Positions 63,868 through 64,000 of a stretch of 64,000 bases of DNA are shown one piece after another (the stretch's first letter is position 1; each line of letters begins with the position of its first letter). The DNA is from Octadecabacter sp. B2R22 (GTDB lineage: Bacteria > Pseudomonadota > Alphaproteobacteria > Rhodobacterales > Rhodobacteraceae). The notes below the pieces were generated by a model, which worked only from the letters and a program-made list of their open reading frames with translations, had not been told where the DNA came from and searched no databases. Location of the stretch: contig NZ_JAHKQJ010000005.1 in NCBI RefSeq assembly GCF_018861045.1, positions 372,001 through 436,000 of the forward strand. The letters are read 5' to 3'. Position numbers and translations under genes: made by a program.

Positions 63868-64000
63868 CTATTGCGGGGGCTCGGCGGTTGTTAATCCTAA
63901 GGTCGTCCAAACCTGCATGCCGCCGCGATAGTACGCGATTTTGTCAGGTGGATAGCCTGCGCCCAGCAAGTCAGAAATCAAAGTTTGAGCGTCGTTTGTT
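63868..64000 (-). CDS. Second rhodanese-like protein, 5' part missing
   Basis: The C-terminal 43 codons of a gene entering from the right edge. The end reads GAGYPPDKIAYYRGGMQVW and continues TTLGLTTAEPPQ, closely matching GYPPEKLFYYRGGLQAW of the gene downstream (62976-63632). The two are tandem paralogues. The active-site region lies outside the window, so whether this copy keeps the catalytic Cys is unknown. Confidence 0.85.
   Translation of the reverse strand, partial: TNDAQTLISDLLGAGYPPDKIAYYRGGMQVWTTLGLTTAEPPQ

Noticed and set aside
63770-63870. Minus-strand stretch reading PSGVQIMA, which recalls the C-terminal end of amidase-family proteins
   Set aside because: Only about a dozen residues are suggestive, no start or preceding domain exists, and the adjacent sequence does not continue the family; too little to call a pseudogene.

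Overview
The window looks like a chromosomal core segment of a marine alphaproteobacterium of the Rhodobacterales (Roseobacter group). The evidence is the mixture of families: a complete cbb3 oxidase cluster ccoNOQP-ccoGHIS with an FnrL-type regulator next to it, dapD/dapE and leuC/leuD/leuB arranged as in that order, DUF2794, RsfS-RlmH-GpmI-EnvC-CtpA-RppH in one run, Hint/choice-of-anchor-L proteins, an Irr-type iron box, and glutathione-dependent formaldehyde oxidation. Assignment to a genus would be a guess. Coding density is high, genes are in short operons, and I see no rRNA, tRNA, CRISPR array, insertion sequence or prophage.

Region by region. 0-8 kb: PLP dehydratase, dapD, a glutamate-receptor-like channel protein on the minus strand, two adjacent Hint-domain proteins (one lacking its catalytic residues), dapE. 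8-20.6 kb: rnr, a MltB-type transglycosylase, then a long minus-strand run for RNA decay, cell-wall processing, glycolysis and ribosome maturation (rppH, ctpA, envC-like, gpmI, rlmH, rsfS), a MscS channel and a DUF3179 protein. 20.9-28.6 kb: leucine biosynthesis (leuC, an odd Tat-signal reading frame joined in frame to leuD, leuB), interrupted by membrane, phosphatase-like, epimerase and LysR genes. 28.7-32.6 kb: an EamA exporter and two components of a ferric iron ABC transporter (binding protein and permease, no ATPase here).

32.7-42.4 kb is the microaerobic respiration block: ccoS, ccoI, ccoH, ccoG, ccoP, ccoQ, ccoO, ccoN, a universal stress protein and fnrL. Two good FNR boxes sit in front of ccoG and between ccoN and usp, so the FnrL regulator encoded alongside probably controls the block. 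42.6-50.6 kb: an MFS carrier, asd, a bicarbonate module (beta carbonic anhydrase, SbtA-like permease, SbtB-like P-II protein), an M17 aminopeptidase and an NlpC/P60 hydrolase. 50.6-64 kb: an I78 inhibitor lipoprotein, class III alcohol dehydrogenase and S-formylglutathione hydrolase (formaldehyde oxidation), a TetR gene with a set of matching palindromes, a membrane-bound ferritin mbfA carrying an Irr-like box, an iodotyrosine-deiodinase-like flavoprotein, an ornithine-cyclodeaminase-like gene set, zapE, a LysM protein and two tandem rhodanese-like genes, the last cut by the window end.

Nothing here is a clearly new multi-gene system. The best leads are the deiodinase-like nitroreductase with its substrate-lid residues in place, the leuD reading frame with an N-terminal Tat signal and winged-helix-like segment, the SbtA-SbtB-carbonic anhydrase module in an apparently heterotrophic group, the ionotropic-receptor-like channel with an unusual filter, and the doubly marked mbfA/TetR regulatory region.
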